Assembly (NCBI RefSeq): GCF_026015295.1
Contig: NZ_JAPDUW010000001.1
Span: 1,612,001 to 1,676,000, forward strand
DNA from: Segatella copri
GTDB taxonomy: Bacteria; Bacteroidota; Bacteroidia; Bacteroidales; Bacteroidaceae
Length of the DNA: 64,000 nucleotides
Direction: 5' to 3'
In this document: piece by piece, positions 34,874 to 44,316 of the stretch
How the letters are laid out: each line of letters opens with the position of its first letter
Position numbering within the stretch: the stretch's first letter is position 1
The notes under the pieces: model-generated
The model's input: only the letters and a program-made list of their open reading frames with translations
Told to the model about the DNA's origin: nothing
Databases searched by the model: none
Position numbers and translations under genes: made by a program

Positions 34874-36019
34874 TTATTCAGCTGCATTGTTATCATTGAA
34901 TGTAGCAACACGGTTGAACTCAACCTGCTTGAAGAGCTTGTCAGTAGCACCCATACCCTTAGCCTGAAGACGATTTGCGCTAATCTTGTAAGTCTTAACG
35001 AGAATGTTCTTTACAGCATTGGCACGAGCCTCAGAAAGTTTCTGGTTAAGTTCCTTAGAACCCTCTGGAGATGCATAACCCTTAATTTCAACCTTAGCAT
35101 TTGGATGATTCTTCATATACTGAGCAATCATCTCGATGTTTGGCATCTGGCTACGCTCTACTTTTGACTTACCTACAGTAAACAATACTGTTGGCTGCAA
35201 ATTGGTAGCAGTAGCTGGCTTTACATACTTAGGAGCCTTCTGGCACTCATTGAGCGCATTCTGGAGATCCTTGATCTGCTTGTCCTTAGCTGCGAGTTCA
35301 GAATCCTTGCTATTCAAGTCGTTGCGGAGGTTGTTGATCTGACCATTCAAACCATCAATCTCGTTCTGGTCGCGTGGAGTTACGATAGTGAAGTTGTGAG
35401 AGTTGTTAGAACCCTTGAACTTGTAGTTAACACCCACCTTAACCTGGAAAGCAGACTTGTTAACATCAAACTGGCAACCATTGCAAGCACTCTTGTTGTC
35501 GTGAAGGAACCAATTCATAGATGGCTCTACATATACCTGCCAAGCCTTGTTTGCGCCAAGGTTGAATGCGAAGTCAACACCTGCGTTAGCTGTGAGGGCA
35601 TTGAGGTTGCCATTATGAAGGTTGAAAGAGTGGTAACCACCGATGCCTGCCAATGGGATGATTTCGAATTTACGTGGCTCACCCTTGTAACCCAAGAAGA
35701 GGTTTGTTGCATTGATAGTACCGATGAACTTACCGCTTGCACCACGAACCAAAGTCTTATGTGTAAAAGGCAGGTTGCGGTTACGAGCATAGAGGTCAGC
35801 CTCTACAGCAGCACCCCAAACTGGAGTAAACCACTTTCCGAGACGTACACCTACTGAAGGATTTACGTTCTTGAACCATGCATTGTGAGTAGTCTTTGTA
35901 GCAGCTCCAACGTTTACACCAAGATACCAATTGTCAAAGAACTTGCTCTCCTGTGTAGTCTGAGCAGATGCAGATACTGCCATTACGGCAGCAGCAAACA
36001 TTAATACTAACTTTTTCAT
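34874..36019 (-). CDS. OmpA-family outer-membrane porin
   Basis: 381 aa. Signal peptide MKKLVLMFAAAVMAVSASAQ. Residues about 25-210 form an eight-strand-type beta-barrel rich in alternating aromatic residues (NLGANKAWQVYVEPSMNWF). Residues about 220-255 form a short coiled coil (LNGQINNLRNDLNSKDSELAAKDKQIKDL). Residues about 275-381 are an OmpA C-terminal peptidoglycan-binding domain with IEIKGYASPEGSKELNQKLSEARANAVKNIL. It anchors the outer membrane to the cell wall. Monocistronic, with a strong terminator; probably highly expressed. Confidence 0.93.
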   Translation of the reverse strand: MKKLVLMFAAAVMAVSASAQTTQESKFFDNWYLGVNVGAATKTTHNAWFKNVNPSVGVRLGKWFTPVWGAAVEADLYARNRNLPFTHKTLVRGASGKFIGTINATNLFLGYKGEPRKFEIIPLAGIGGYHSFNLHNGNLNALTANAGVDFAFNLGANKAWQVYVEPSMNWFLHDNKSACNGCQFDVNKSAFQVKVGVNYKFKGSNNSHNFTIVTPRDQNEIDGLNGQINNLRNDLNSKDSELAAKDKQIKDLQNALNECQKAPKYVKPATATNLQPTVLFTVGKSKVERSQMPNIEMIAQYMKNHPNAKVEIKGYASPEGSKELNQKLSEARANAVKNILVKTYKISANRLQAKGMGATDKLFKQVEFNRVATFNDNNAAE

Positions 36020-36140
36020 TTTCTCTCTAAAATTTGATTTTATATAAATTACTTAAAACTTCATTTTCAGGGTGCAAAATAATAAAAAAAATTATTAACT
36101 ACCAAATTTTTGGCCATATTTTATGCTGTAAAACATAAAA

Positions 36141-36180
36141 AATGGAGAAAAAGAACATTTTAATATCCTATTTCTCCATT
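36141..36180 (-). terminator. terminator of the GH51 gene
   Basis: AATGGAGAAA (36141-36150) pairs with TTTCTCCATT (36171-36180); the minus strand continues with TTTTTT. About 80 nt past the stop at 36258. Confidence 0.75.
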
Positions 36181-36257
36181 CTATTTTACTCAAAATGAAT
36201 AATCTGAGCCATTATTGGTTCTATCCGTTTCTATCAGAAAACATCTTCTGAAGAAAG

Positions 36258-38858
36258 CTAAAGTTCGAAAACCTGAGCGCTTCTGCCTGCGATGGTTACC
36301 TGCTTGTTGCCCAAGCCAGAAACCGAGAGTTTCAGCGTGCGAGGCAAGGCATTCACCACTTTAAGCCAGGTTTTGCCCGATTTAGAATCCTTCACCACAC
36401 TGGTGCCCACATATTTCTTCAGCGCATCCGGCAGACTGAGCACGGATGAGATGTAGAGGTCACCGGCATGCTGACCGAACATCTTCTGAATCTTGTAGCT
36501 CTCGCTCGCGCGTACATTATTATTATCAAAGTAAATCATGTCCGGCTGCCAGTTGCTGTATCCGTCCTTACACAAGAGAGGAGCATAGGATGTCATTTCT
36601 ACCACATCGCCGTTGCGCTCCACATTGCAGAGGTGGATGCCCTCAGCCAGCGCATTGTCTACCGCATTGGTACCGCGAGATGCATATTCGCCCAGATAAA
36701 CCTTAGGAGCCTTGCGGTCGTAATGGTCGTAATAATCCTGATGGTTCAGGAACCAGCCCGGCTGCTCATAATAATGCTCGTCTACGGCATCAATCCAGCG
36801 CTTGTTTTCGCGGGCAATCTTCCAACCCTCAATATAATCGGAAGACGGGAAGTGGAACGGACCTACGGTACCTACCACCTCGAGCTGAGGATACTTCTGC
36901 TTCACTGCCTTGCAGATCATCAGGTAGCGCTGCTCGAAATCGGTAGAGATGAGGTCTTCGTTGCCGATGCCTATCATCTTGAGGTTGAACGGAGCCGGAT
37001 GACCCGCATCGGCTCTCATCTTAGCCCACTTAGAGGTGGCAGGGTCGCCATTCGCCCATTCTACCAGGTCTAGCACGTCCTGAATATACTGTTGCATCTC
37101 GCTCATCGGGATTCCGCCCTGCTGACCAGCCACTCCGCGCTCATCTGCCACAGAGTTCTGACAAGGAACACCTGCCGCCAATACAGGCAGCGGCTCGGCT
37201 CCCATATCCTCGCACCACTGGAAATACTCATAGAAACCCAGCTGGCGGGTCTGATGGTATCCCCAGATGTTGTAGGCTGGCTTGCGATCTTTCTGCGGCC
37301 CCACGCTCTCCTTCCAGTGGTAAATGTTCTTGAGCCCCTGACCGTGGAGCATGCAGCCGCCCGGGAAGCGCACGAAGCGAGGCTTCAGGTCGGCAATGGC
37401 CTCGGCAAGGTCTTTACGCAGTCCATGACCCTTGTAAGTATCTTGTGGTTTGAGACTTACCAAATCTACCGCCACTTTCTGCTCGCCCTTAGGCAGAATG
37501 GCGAACCGGATGTTCTTGCCCAGCTTGCCCTCCTTGGTGGTGGCTTCACTGGCGAGTTCGCCCTCATATTTATCGGTCACGATGAGCTGCGCCTTATATT
37601 CCTTCCAGTCTGCGCCCTGCACCTTAATCTTGGTCTGGCATACCGGCAATCCCTCCTGGTTTACGAGCGCCAGGGTGAGGTTTTTCTTCTTGGCATCAAT
37701 GCAGCGGGCGTGCAGGCTCACCTCGTAGATGGCTGGCTGATGCTTACCCTCCTTGCCCTCAACGGCAGTTCCGCGACGTATGGCGATGCCGTCCCAACCT
37801 ATATTATAAATAGGTGTAGCGCCCAGAACGGCGTAATGGGTATTGTTCTGGCTCACCCCATTTTCGGTGGCGATGCCCTCTTTCTCTACCCCCACCCATG
37901 CCGTGGTGGCGTTCCACTGGCGGCGGTGGTCTTCCATGTTATACTCGAAGTCGCCGTTCTGCAACATTTCTGCAGAGAGTCCTCCGTCGGCAGCGCGGCT
38001 GATGTCTTCGAAGAAGATACCCATCAGCTTATTGGAGATGCGGTGGGATTTCTGCGGATTGATACTGAGGTTGGCAGGGATTTCCGAATCTTCCGGCAGG
38101 TCGATGTGGTTTACCTTGGCATAAGCTGCGAGGTCGGCATCGGTCTTCGGCATCGGCTGGGCGTTGAGTTTTGCCTCTTCAGAGAGGGCGTGGAACCAGG
38201 AACGGATGTAGTTGAGATGCACTGCCGGCACCTCGAAATCGCAGCCATGGAAGAGTTTTCCGCCGATGGTTGCGGTGTCGCGCTGCCAGAGTATCTCGTC
38301 GGCAGAAGCTTCCAGCGTATCTTCCTTGAAGGTACGGAAATCGTTGCTTGCCTGTACGTATCGCTTGCCCTTGGATGTCTTGAGATAGATGTCGAAGTTG
38401 CCGTCATCCATCTGATAGGCAGCCACATCCTTCACGCCTTTTTCGCGGATGATGGGATAATCCTGCGGGCGCCAGGTGATGAGGTCTTCTGAATAGGCTA
38501 CGGCAAACTGCGGTGCATGCTGGTTCACGCTCCAGAGTGCGCGCCATGTGCCGTCGTTGGCTTTTACCACGAAGGGGTTATACATCTTCTTTTCAGCTCC
38601 CCACGGACCGTAGTCGCTGGCGCAGAGCTGTCCTACATCCACCCAACGCTCATCGTCGGTGAAATAAGCCAGATGCAACCTCTGGTTGGGTGCTGGCGAA
38701 TAGATGAATATCTGACAGATGGAGTCCTTGCCCTGTATGGTGTATGCAGGGGCATCCTTGTCTACTTGCTTCTGCATCTGCTGTCTGCTGACAGCCTGAC
38801 TGGCACTGGCAGCTGCCACGAGCAGCGCCGACGTAAATACGTACTTTAGTTTTACCAT
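36258..38858 (-). CDS. exported GH51 alpha-L-arabinofuranosidase with an N-terminal propeller-like domain
   Basis: 866 aa. Signal peptide about 1-22 (MVKLKYVFTSALLVAAASAS). Residues about 45-230 resemble part of a five-bladed propeller as in GH43/GH32-type proteins (FIYSPAPNQRLHLAYFTDDERW, MYNPFVVKANDGTWRALWSV, FAVAYSEDLITWRPQDYP). Residues about 275-866 are GH51, with a carbohydrate-binding insert and a TIM barrel. The acid/base is E634 in IGIGNED and the nucleophile E724 in YLGEYAS; FVRFPGGCMLHG is also conserved. It removes arabinose from arabinan or arabinoxylan in the periplasm. No SusC/SusD genes are adjacent, so it is not in an obvious polysaccharide-use locus. Confidence 0.92.
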   Translation of the reverse strand: MVKLKYVFTSALLVAAASASQAVSRQQMQKQVDKDAPAYTIQGKDSICQIFIYSPAPNQRLHLAYFTDDERWVDVGQLCASDYGPWGAEKKMYNPFVVKANDGTWRALWSVNQHAPQFAVAYSEDLITWRPQDYPIIREKGVKDVAAYQMDDGNFDIYLKTSKGKRYVQASNDFRTFKEDTLEASADEILWQRDTATIGGKLFHGCDFEVPAVHLNYIRSWFHALSEEAKLNAQPMPKTDADLAAYAKVNHIDLPEDSEIPANLSINPQKSHRISNKLMGIFFEDISRAADGGLSAEMLQNGDFEYNMEDHRRQWNATTAWVGVEKEGIATENGVSQNNTHYAVLGATPIYNIGWDGIAIRRGTAVEGKEGKHQPAIYEVSLHARCIDAKKKNLTLALVNQEGLPVCQTKIKVQGADWKEYKAQLIVTDKYEGELASEATTKEGKLGKNIRFAILPKGEQKVAVDLVSLKPQDTYKGHGLRKDLAEAIADLKPRFVRFPGGCMLHGQGLKNIYHWKESVGPQKDRKPAYNIWGYHQTRQLGFYEYFQWCEDMGAEPLPVLAAGVPCQNSVADERGVAGQQGGIPMSEMQQYIQDVLDLVEWANGDPATSKWAKMRADAGHPAPFNLKMIGIGNEDLISTDFEQRYLMICKAVKQKYPQLEVVGTVGPFHFPSSDYIEGWKIARENKRWIDAVDEHYYEQPGWFLNHQDYYDHYDRKAPKVYLGEYASRGTNAVDNALAEGIHLCNVERNGDVVEMTSYAPLLCKDGYSNWQPDMIYFDNNNVRASESYKIQKMFGQHAGDLYISSVLSLPDALKKYVGTSVVKDSKSGKTWLKVVNALPRTLKLSVSGLGNKQVTIAGRSAQVFEL

Positions 38859-38925
38859 GTTTCTATATTTTTAGATTAATATTATTTGTGTCTGTTTTAC
38901 ACTCTTTCTCTCGGCTTGATAAAAA

Positions 38926-38951
38926 GGCAGAGTGCATCCCTGCACCCTGCC
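38926..38951 (-). terminator. terminator of ffh-folD
   Basis: GGCAG-A-GTGCA pairs with TGCAC-C-CTGCC around a 4-nt loop; the minus strand follows with TTTTT. About 80 nt past the folD stop. Confidence 0.85.
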
Positions 38952-39029
38952 CCACAAATTAGAGAGTTATAAAAAATCAAGTATGCAGTGACTTAAGCAC
39001 TGCTTCTTTCTGAAATAATTATCTTCTTT

Positions 39030-39908
39030 CTAGCTGTAATATTCCTTCTTGCCGGCAGCCAGCGTATTCTTCATCAGCGAACAGATGGTCATCGGACCAA
39101 CGCCTCCCGGAACAGGAGTGATGAAGGAACACTTCTCTGCCACCTCGTCGAATTTCACATCACCGTTTAGGCGGAAACCGCTCTTCTTCGTAGCATCAGG
39201 CACGCGGGTGGTACCCACATCAATGACTACGGCTCCCGGCTTCACCATATCGGCTGTCACGAAATCAGGACGGCCTATGGCTGCGATGATGATATCTGCC
39301 TCCTGACACTCTTTCTTCAAATTCTTGGAATGGGAGTGGCATACGGTGACGGTAGCATCGCCATACTGCTTCTGCATCATCAGCTGAGCCATTGGTTTGC
39401 CTACGATGTTGCTTCTGCCCAGAATGACGCATTTCTTGCCACTGGTCTCAATATTGTAATGCTGCAGCAGGGTGAGGATACCGAGCGGAGTGGCAGAGAT
39501 GAAACAAGGCATGCCGAGCGACATTCTGCCCACATTTACCGGGTGGAATCCGTCTACATCCTTGCGGTAATCTATTGCCATAGTCACCTTCTGCTCATCG
39601 ATGTGCTTAGGCAGAGGAAGCTGAACGATGAATCCGTCAACATCATCATCCTGGTTCAGCTTGTCTACACACTGCAGGAGCTCTTCTTCGGTAACATCCT
39701 CCTCATAACGGATGAGGGTCGACTTAAATCCACACTTCTCGCAGGCCAGCACCTTGTTCTTCACATAGGTTTCACTGCCTCCGTCGTGCCCTACGAGCAC
39801 GGCTGCCAGGTGTGGCTGCTTGCCACCGGCGGCTACAATCTGTGCCACCTCCTGGGCTATCTGTTCCTTGATGGCGGCTGCCGTCGCCTTTCCGTCTATA
39901 AGCTGCAT
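39030..39908 (-). CDS. folD: bifunctional methylenetetrahydrofolate dehydrogenase/cyclohydrolase
   Basis: 292 aa. It interconverts methylene-, methenyl- and formyl-tetrahydrofolate with [20 protein letters not shown] holds the catalytic Lys. [14 protein letters not shown] and [12 protein letters not shown] are family signatures, [14 protein letters not shown] is the dinucleotide-binding motif and [18 protein letters not shown] the C-terminal signature. 29 bp downstream of ffh and probably co-transcribed. Confidence 0.96.
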   Translation of the reverse strand: MQLIDGKATAAAIKEQIAQEVAQIVAAGGKQPHLAAVLVGHDGGSETYVKNKVLACEKCGFKSTLIRYEEDVTEEELLQCVDKLNQDDDVDGFIVQLPLPKHIDEQKVTMAIDYRKDVDGFHPVNVGRMSLGMPCFISATPLGILTLLQHYNIETSGKKCVILGRSNIVGKPMAQLMMQKQYGDATVTVCHSHSKNLKKECQEADIIIAAIGRPDFVTADMVKPGAVVIDVGTTRVPDATKKSGFRLNGDVKFDEVAEKCSFITPVPGGVGPMTICSLMKNTLAAGKKEYYS

Positions 39909-39937
39909 TTTTCTTTAGTTTAACGTTTATACTTTTC

Positions 39938-41290
39938 TTACATTCCCGGCATCTTAGGCATGCCTGGCATACCCTTCATGCGGCTCATCATCTGCGCCAT
40001 TTTGTTGCCGGTCATCATCTGCATCATCTTGCGGGTCTGGTCAAACTGCTTAATGAGTTTGTTCACCTCCTGGATGTTGGTGCCCGAACCCTTAGCGATG
40101 CGCTGGCGGCGTGACGTGTTGAGGATGGCCGGATTGGTGCGCTCCTTAGGAGTCATACTCTGGATAATGGCCTCTACGCCCTTGAATGCATCCTCTGGGA
40201 TGTCTACGTCGCGGATAGCCTTGCCCACGCCCGGAATCATCGCTGCCAGATCCTTGATGTTACCCATCTTCTTAATCTGCTGAATCTGGTTGTAGAAATC
40301 GTTGAAGTCAAACTGGTTCTTTCTGATTTTCTTCTCCAGTTTCTTGGCCTCTTCCAGGTCGAACTGCTCCTGTGCGCGCTCTACGAGAGATACCACGTCA
40401 CCCATGCCGAGGATTCGGTCTGCCATACGAGCTGGGTGGAACACGTCAATGGCGTCCATCTTCTCGCCGGTACCTATAAACTTGATTGGCTTGGTTACCA
40501 CGGTACGGATACTGAGGGCAGCACCACCGCGGGTATCACCATCGAGCTTGGTGAGAACAACGCCGTTGAAGTCGAGGCGGTCGTTGAATTCCTTGGCTGT
40601 GTTTACGGCATCCTGACCGGTCATGGAGTCAACCACGAAGAGGGTTTCGTCTGGACGGAGATGATTCTTGAGATTGCTGATCTCGTTCATCATCTGCTCA
40701 TCAATGGCGAGACGTCCGGCTGTATCGACGATTACCACATCGTTGCCGTTAGTCTTAGCCTGCTGGATGGCATGGTCGGCGATACTGAGCACATCCTTGT
40801 TCTCAGGCTCGCTGTATACCGGAACACCCACCTGCTCACCCACTACATGGAGCTGCTGGATAGCTGCCGGACGGTAAACGTCGCAGGCCACGAGCAATGG
40901 CTTCTTGCCTTTCTTGGTCTTGAGCATGTTGGCAAGCTTGCCGCTGAAGGTAGTCTTACCCGAACCCTGCAGACCGCTCATGAGGATGACGGCCGGATGA
41001 CTTTCGAGCTTCAATGGGGCTTCTTCGCCGCCCATGAGTTCTTCCAGTTCATCGTGCACCAACTTGATCATCAACTGTCCCGGCTTTACGGCAGTAAGTA
41101 CATTCATGCCGAGTGCTTTCTCCTTCACCTTGTTGGTGAATTCCTTAGCCACTTTATAGTTTACGTCGGCGTCGAGGAGTGCACGGCGCACATCCTTCAT
41201 GGTTTCCGCCACGTTGATTTCTGTAATTTTTCCCTCGCCCTTCAAGATTTTGAACGAGCGTTCCAGTCTATCACTTAAATTTTCAAACAT
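39938..41290 (-). CDS. ffh: signal recognition particle GTPase Ffh/SRP54
   Basis: 450 aa. It binds signal sequences and 4.5S RNA and docks with FtsY. The N domain is about 1-90. The G domain has [15 protein letters not shown], the [11 protein letters not shown] insertion motif, DTAGRLAID and [14 protein letters not shown]. The Met-rich M domain runs from about 320, ending in a [11 protein letters not shown] tail. Upstream of folD; a promoter -7 element is at 41316. Confidence 0.97.
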   Translation of the reverse strand: MFENLSDRLERSFKILKGEGKITEINVAETMKDVRRALLDADVNYKVAKEFTNKVKEKALGMNVLTAVKPGQLMIKLVHDELEELMGGEEAPLKLESHPAVILMSGLQGSGKTTFSGKLANMLKTKKGKKPLLVACDVYRPAAIQQLHVVGEQVGVPVYSEPENKDVLSIADHAIQQAKTNGNDVVIVDTAGRLAIDEQMMNEISNLKNHLRPDETLFVVDSMTGQDAVNTAKEFNDRLDFNGVVLTKLDGDTRGGAALSIRTVVTKPIKFIGTGEKMDAIDVFHPARMADRILGMGDVVSLVERAQEQFDLEEAKKLEKKIRKNQFDFNDFYNQIQQIKKMGNIKDLAAMIPGVGKAIRDVDIPEDAFKGVEAIIQSMTPKERTNPAILNTSRRQRIAKGSGTNIQEVNKLIKQFDQTRKMMQMMTGNKMAQMMSRMKGMPGMPKMPGM

Positions 41291-41315
41291 TTTTCTTTCT
41301 TTATATTTTTGGCTA

Positions 41316-41323
41316 CAAAGATA
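41316..41323 (-). promoter_or_regulatory. ffh promoter -7 element
   Basis: Minus-strand TATCTTTG, 25 nt before the ffh ATG. Confidence 0.5.
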
Positions 41324-41432
41324 CGACTTTTTTTCGAGAAAGCCAACTTGTTTATGCTTTTTTTTATCCCGTCGGCTAAAATAGCTGTCGCTCTGCCTTT
41401 CCCGAGTTCATTTCTTCAGTTTACTCTTGTGC

Positions 41433-42092
41433 TTATTTTTCAGGATTCTCCTTCTTTTTCGATTTTGATTCAGCATCAGAAGTTGCTTTTTTCTCTTCTG
41501 TAGCCATTTCAGAAGGAGGATCTTTCTTAAAAGCCGAGACATCATACGGATTAGTCAATTCATACTTTTTCCCCGTTGCTTTTTCATAAGCAGCTACCAC
41601 AGGATCCTTATGTTCCATTTTTTCAAATACCTTTTTAGCCTGTTGCAGATGCTTCTTATCACGTTTTCCCTGTTTATCCATCCATCCGAAAGCATCAAAA
41701 CCAATGCCAGCAGATGAAGTTGGCAAAGAGTTTATCTTCTCCTGAATATCCTCTTCCATGTTTTTGATGCCTTCCTGATTCTTGCCCCAAACTGTCACTT
41801 CGCCTAATTGTTTGGCATCCGGCAAGAGAAACAGAGTATCCGGCAGTTCCTTGTACCAGATAGTTGCCTTCATAAAACCAGGTTTCGATACGGTTGCTGA
41901 ATCAAACTGATAGCGCATCGTCCAATAGCCCCGATAATCTGTTCTTGCCCAATGATTGTTATTGGTATGAATAAGTGCTTCACGAATAGGCACATGATTT
42001 TCTGCCGATGCGATGACACACGTTTTCTGCGCATAGGCTACCTGCCCTAACATGGCAAGCAATACTGTTAAAACCAATATGATACGCTTCAT
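41433..42092 (-). CDS. exported protein with a carboxypeptidase-regulatory-like domain
   Basis: 219 aa. Signal peptide MKRIILVLTVLLAMLGQVAYAQ. Residues about 22-100 resemble the CarboxypepD_reg-like/TonB-plug-associated fold (VPIREALIHTNNNHWARTDYRGYW, then KQLGEVTVWG). The C-terminal half is hydrophilic and ends in a Lys/Glu/Ser-rich tail (TEEKKATSDAESKSKKKENPEK), probably disordered. No catalytic motif is visible. A TAnnTTTG-like element (TACTTTTG, minus strand, 42161-42168) lies upstream. Confidence 0.8.
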   Translation of the reverse strand: MKRIILVLTVLLAMLGQVAYAQKTCVIASAENHVPIREALIHTNNNHWARTDYRGYWTMRYQFDSATVSKPGFMKATIWYKELPDTLFLLPDAKQLGEVTVWGKNQEGIKNMEEDIQEKINSLPTSSAGIGFDAFGWMDKQGKRDKKHLQQAKKVFEKMEHKDPVVAAYEKATGKKYELTNPYDVSAFKKDPPSEMATEEKKATSDAESKSKKKENPEK

Positions 42093-42270
42093 GCTTTTTC
42101 TCTGATTTATATCTTTTCTTTGTACCAGACAAATTACTTCTTCTTAATATGAATCTGATACAAAAGTAATGATTAAATCTGATACTTCATTAAATTTCCC
42201 AAGAAGTTTAAGTTCATTTAAAGAGTAATGTAAAAAAATTAAGCGTCTATAACAGTTGGTTTATTTATAG

Positions 42271-42305
42271 AGTATCATTCAAAGGTATATAGTATCATTC
42301 AAAGG
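42271..42305. repeat. 20-bp-period direct repeat
   Basis: AGTATCATTCAAAGG occurs at 42271-42285 and 42291-42305, spaced exactly 20 bp. It lies in the gene-free stretch 42093-42561 and shares the AGTATCAT core with the repeats at 2933-2974. It could be a tandem binding site. Confidence 0.5.
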
Positions 42306-42417
42306 AAAGATATGGTGTTTTCAAACTAAGAAATATTTTTATAAGTAAAAGCATATAGCCTTTAGAGTTCTTGCATATAGTCTTTTTAGTCAAAACACAT
42401 AGTTTCCCAGATATTAC

Positions 42418-42493
42418 CACTAGGCTCAGCAGCTCTGCCGAGCCTAGTCAGCAGGTCTGCCGACTGCAGTCAGCACATCTGCCGAGCCTAGTG
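42418..42493. repeat. three 22-bp GC-rich tandem repeats flanked by an inverted repeat
   Basis: Units at 42424-42445, 42446-42467 and 42468-42489 share CAGCANNTCTGCCGA. CACTAGGCTC (42418-42427) and GAGCCTAGTG (42484-42493) bracket the array, and each of the first two units can fold on itself (ACTAGGCTC with GAGCCTAGT; AGTC with GACT). It lies in an otherwise AT-rich gap and about 70 nt past the gltD stop, so it might act as a terminator or a repeat-type extragenic element. Confidence 0.6.
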
Positions 42494-42561
42494 ACAAATC
42501 CCAGTAAAAGCAGTTCCGTTACTGCAGAAATAATTCACTTAATTCTATTGAGTTCATTTCA

Positions 42562-44043
42562 TTATTCTACTATTCCACGTTGCTCGATTCTCTTAGCCTC
42601 TTCAAGAAGCTTGATGGCATCTACATATTGGGCGATGCCCTGAGCCACCTCCTTGGCAGCCTTCATCGCCAAAACTACAGTCTGCGGACGGTGTACCACA
42701 TCACCTCCGGCGAACACACCGCGACGGGTGGTCATACCGAACGGACGTTCAACAACTTTAACATATCCCTTCTCATCCACCTCGATTCCGGCAGTGGTAG
42801 AAACGATACGGTTGGCCGGTCTTGAACCGATGGCGAGATAGATTCTGTCGAATTTTTCTACCCTTTCGCCTTCAGGAGTGTTCAGCACACAGCTTCCCAG
42901 ACGGCCGTTTTTGCCCTTCAGGAAGGCCTCAACGGTAGTTTTCCACTCAAATTTCACGCCTTCCTTCACCGCATCTTCATATTCGCTCTTGATGGCAGGC
43001 ATCTCTTCCTGGGTCTTACGGTACAGCACGGTAACGTCGGCACCCAGTCGGATAGCAGTACGGGCAGCATCCATGGCCACGTTTCCGCCGCCAATGACAC
43101 CCACCTTCTCGCCGTCGCGCAGCGGAACCATGTCGCGGGTCAAAGCACCTTCGTTATAGGCATTCACGTTATGCAGAAAGTATGTACTCTGGCTCACACC
43201 GTGGAGCTTGGAACCCGGTGTAGAGTCCATGTTCTGAGGCACGTTTGTACCTGTGCCCATAAAGATGGCGTCGTAGCCTGCACGGAACAGACTGTCGATG
43301 GTTACATTGTTCTCGCCCACCATGCAGTTGGTGATAAACTGCACGCCGAGGGCAGCAATCTTAGCCACCTCATCGCGCACTACCGACTTAGGCAAGCGAT
43401 ACTCAGGAATACCATACATCAACACGCCTCCCGGCTCAGCCTGGCCCTCGAAAATGGTGACGTTGAAGCCCTGACGCGCCAGATCGCCGGCTACGGTCAA
43501 GCCCGCTGGACCCGAACCGATGACTGCCACGCGGCCACGTGTTTTCTGTGGCAACATCTCGCGCGAAAGGTTCATCTTGGTATCAAAATCGGCAATAAAC
43601 TGCTCCAGTTTGCCGATCTGTACCGGTTTGCCTTTCTTTCCGAGCACGCAGTTGCCCTGACACTGTTTCTCATGAGGGCATACACGGCCGCAGATAGCCG
43701 GCAGGTTGCTCTTGGCATTGATGATGCTCATCGCCGCACCCATGTTACCCATAGAGAGTTCGTGTACGAAATCAGGAATGTCGTTACCAATCGGGCATCC
43801 CTTCTTGCACTGCGGAATCTTGCAGTGTAGGCAGCGTTTTGCCTCTTCAATGGCTTCGTGGGTTGAAAAGCCCTCGTTCACGACCTGGAAGGCTGCAGCA
43901 TCCGCCTGCTGTTCAGCTGCATCATTCTGTTTTGCAGCATCGGCAGTTTCCGTCTGCTTCACTATTGTTTCTGTTGTATTCTGCCCAGCGGTCTGTGCCT
44001 CTGCAGCATTCTTCATATTTTTCATTTCTTTCTGTTCACTCAT
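42562..44043 (-). CDS. gltD: glutamate synthase small-chain-like NADPH oxidoreductase
   Basis: 493 aa. It passes electrons from NADPH through FAD and Fe-S clusters, normally to the GltB glutamate synthase subunit. CLHCKIPQCKKGCPIGNDIPDFV and GRVCPHEKQCQGNC are the N-terminal cluster cysteines. VIGSGPAGLTVAGDLARQG is FAD binding and VIGGGNVAMDAARTAIRLG is NADPH binding; the C-terminal VFAGGDVVHRPQTVV is conserved. Residues 1-50 are an unusual Ala/Gln/Thr/Glu-rich low-complexity extension. gltB is not in the window. Some family members act with other partners, so the exact role is not proven. Confidence 0.88.
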   Translation of the reverse strand: MSEQKEMKNMKNAAEAQTAGQNTTETIVKQTETADAAKQNDAAEQQADAAAFQVVNEGFSTHEAIEEAKRCLHCKIPQCKKGCPIGNDIPDFVHELSMGNMGAAMSIINAKSNLPAICGRVCPHEKQCQGNCVLGKKGKPVQIGKLEQFIADFDTKMNLSREMLPQKTRGRVAVIGSGPAGLTVAGDLARQGFNVTIFEGQAEPGGVLMYGIPEYRLPKSVVRDEVAKIAALGVQFITNCMVGENNVTIDSLFRAGYDAIFMGTGTNVPQNMDSTPGSKLHGVSQSTYFLHNVNAYNEGALTRDMVPLRDGEKVGVIGGGNVAMDAARTAIRLGADVTVLYRKTQEEMPAIKSEYEDAVKEGVKFEWKTTVEAFLKGKNGRLGSCVLNTPEGERVEKFDRIYLAIGSRPANRIVSTTAGIEVDEKGYVKVVERPFGMTTRRGVFAGGDVVHRPQTVVLAMKAAKEVAQGIAQYVDAIKLLEEAKRIEQRGIVE

Positions 44044-44100
44044 AATAGAACTGCTCTCCTGTTTTATTGATTCTACAATCTATCCTTTGATTTGTGGGTG

Positions 44101-44108
44101 CAAAGGTA
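44101..44108 (-). promoter_or_regulatory. gltD promoter -7 element
   Basis: Minus-strand TACCTTTG, 58 nt before the gltD ATG. Confidence 0.45.
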
Positions 44109-44193
44109 CAAATAATATTTCATAAATTGCCCATCCTCCTTACATATTTTCATTTTTCCCGCTTTTTTCCTTATTATCTACAAAAATAAAGCC

Positions 44194-44255
44194 CTACATT
44201 CACATGCAAGGCCTTAAAATAAATACTTTTATGAAGGTTCTACATTCACATGCAA
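44194..44255. repeat. 16-bp direct repeats between gltD and tyrA
   Basis: CTACATTCACATGCAA at 44194-44209 and 44240-44255, 46 bp apart, in a non-coding gap. Function unknown. Confidence 0.5.
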
Positions 44256-44274
44256 AACTTGCAAATATACGGAG

Positions 44275-44303
44275 GAGAGGGCAATTGTTAAGGTTGCCCT
44301 CTC
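44275..44303 (-). terminator. hairpin downstream of tyrA
   Basis: GAGAGGGCAA pairs with TTGCCCTCTC around a 9-nt loop, 14 nt past the tyrA stop. On the minus strand the U-run precedes rather than follows the stem, so termination would be weak or the stem protects the 3' end. Confidence 0.5.
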
Positions 44304-44316
44304 AGAAAAAACAATT

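Noticed and set aside
42424..42489. Possible CRISPR array
   Set aside because: The three 22-bp units abut with no spacers, and no cas genes are in the window.
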